Source: Burkholderiales bacterium | GTDB taxonomy: Bacteria; Pseudomonadota; Gammaproteobacteria; Burkholderiales; Burkholderiaceae_D | Length of the DNA stretch: 6,245 bases | Assembly: GCA_028868455.1 (NCBI GenBank) | Contig: JAGWUK010000194.1 | Span: 1-6,245 of the forward strand | Reading direction: 5' to 3' | Part shown: positions 5,848 to 6,245 of the stretch, in pieces | Layout of the letters: the number at the start of each line of letters is the position of its first letter | Position numbering within the stretch: the stretch's first letter is position 1 | Position numbers and translations under genes: made by a program | Notes under the pieces: model-generated | The model's input: only the letters and a program-made list of their open reading frames with translations | The model's database searches: none | Told to the model about the DNA's origin: nothing

Positions 5848-6245
5848 TCAGAGCTGCTGCTCTTTCTGCATTTTTTCTATCAGCTCTTTCCACAGGCGCA
5901 CCGTCGATGCGCCGCCTTTTCGGGTGTGGCCGCTGGCCAGCCATAAGTCTTCGTCGTTAAAACTGTAGACCGGCACCAGGTCGGTACGTGCCGACGCCAG
6001 CTGGATGGTTTCATTCAGATTGTCGAGTATCCACGGCTCGGCGCTGGGTGTTGGATAGTACGCCAGCACCATGTGGGTTTCGCCGATGTTGGTGGCACGC
6101 ACATAGGTGATGCGCAGACGCTCGACGGGGATGCCAAGTTCTTTCAAGGCCATGTATTTGGCGATCGCATAGTCCTCGCAATCACCGCCCCACGACGCGA
6201 CAAATTCTACCGGCGTAGCCCAATAATCCGGCACGCCCCAGTGTT
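5848..6245 (-). CDS. lapG: LapG-type periplasmic cysteine protease, C-terminal part
   Basis: The last roughly 132 codons of a transglutaminase-like cysteine peptidase (BTLCP family) are visible; the 5' end lies beyond the right edge. In characterised systems LapG is a periplasmic protease that cuts a large type I-secreted adhesin near its N-terminus and is held inactive by LapD. The catalytic triad is visible: Cys in GGDCEDYAIAKY (codon 6180-6178), His in ETHMVLAYY (6075-6073) and Asp in ILDNLN (6024-6022). Upstream HWGVPDYWATP and downstream PVYSFNDEDLWL also fit LapG. The frame stays open to the window edge, and the GTG at 6234 is the internal Val of WGVPDYWATP, not a start. The signal peptide and calcium-binding N-terminal part cannot be checked. 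It converges on lapD with 26 bp between stop codons. Confidence 0.92.
   Translation of the reverse strand, partial: HWGVPDYWATPVEFVASWGGDCEDYAIAKYMALKELGIPVERLRITYVRATNIGETHMVLAYYPTPSAEPWILDNLNETIQLASARTDLVPVYSFNDEDLWLASGHTRKGGASTVRLWKELIEKMQKEQQL
5850..5876 (+). terminator. Weak terminator-like hairpin after lapD
   Basis: AGAGC and GCTCT form a 5-bp stem with loop TGCT (5850-5863), and a run of six T follows at 5871-5876 after a 7-base gap. It lies 28 bases past the lapD stop but inside the last codons of convergent lapG. The gap before the T-run makes it a poor intrinsic terminator. No better one is visible in the 26 bp between the stops. Confidence 0.22.

Noticed and set aside
5404..5946. 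180-codon plus-strand frame across the end of lapD and lapG
   Set aside because: It is an out-of-frame reading of lapD that continues antisense to lapG; its composition is rich in Arg and Ala as in typical GC-rich shadow frames.
6232..6234. GTG at 6234 as the start of a short LapG
   Set aside because: The frame continues upstream as HWG before this Val, inside the conserved WGxxDYWATP stretch, so the gene is cut by the window edge and does not start here.

Overview
The window looks like chromosomal DNA from a betaproteobacterium of the Burkholderiales, probably Oxalobacteraceae (Herminiimonas/Janthinobacterium-like). This is inferred from moderate GC content, codon use, and the style of the FixJ-type regulator, the DUF2288 protein and the LapD/LapG pair. 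No search could be run, so the genus is a guess. I see no tRNA, rRNA, CRISPR array, insertion sequence or phage gene.

Layout. Positions 1-192 hold no convincing gene, but contain a twice-repeated AGGCCTA(A)CGTG motif and a stem-loop just past the first gene's stop. Positions 193-3002 (minus strand) hold a two-component system: a soluble histidine kinase with three PAS-like domains (798-3002), followed with a 4-base ATGA overlap by a FixJ/NarL-type response regulator (193-801). Upstream of the kinase, across a 219-bp gap with recurring TTGTGC hexamers, lies a small DUF2288-family gene (3222-3545, minus). A 320-bp AT-rich divergent intergenic region (3546-3865) with diverged direct repeats and several short hairpins separates it from lapD (3866-5821, plus). 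lapD runs toward the 3' part of lapG (5848 to beyond 6245, minus); the two stop codons are only 26 bp apart.

How the genes work together. LapD is an inner-membrane c-di-GMP receptor with degenerate GGDEF and EAL domains. LapG is the periplasmic cysteine protease that it sequesters. In characterised systems, high c-di-GMP makes LapD hold LapG, so a large surface adhesin stays on the cell; when c-di-GMP falls, LapG is released and cleaves the adhesin. The adhesin and its type I secretion system are not in this window. The two-component pair is intact, but its signal and targets cannot be read from the sequence. Any link between it and the Lap system rests on proximity alone. The parts of the window least explained by known families are the repeats in the three intergenic regions.
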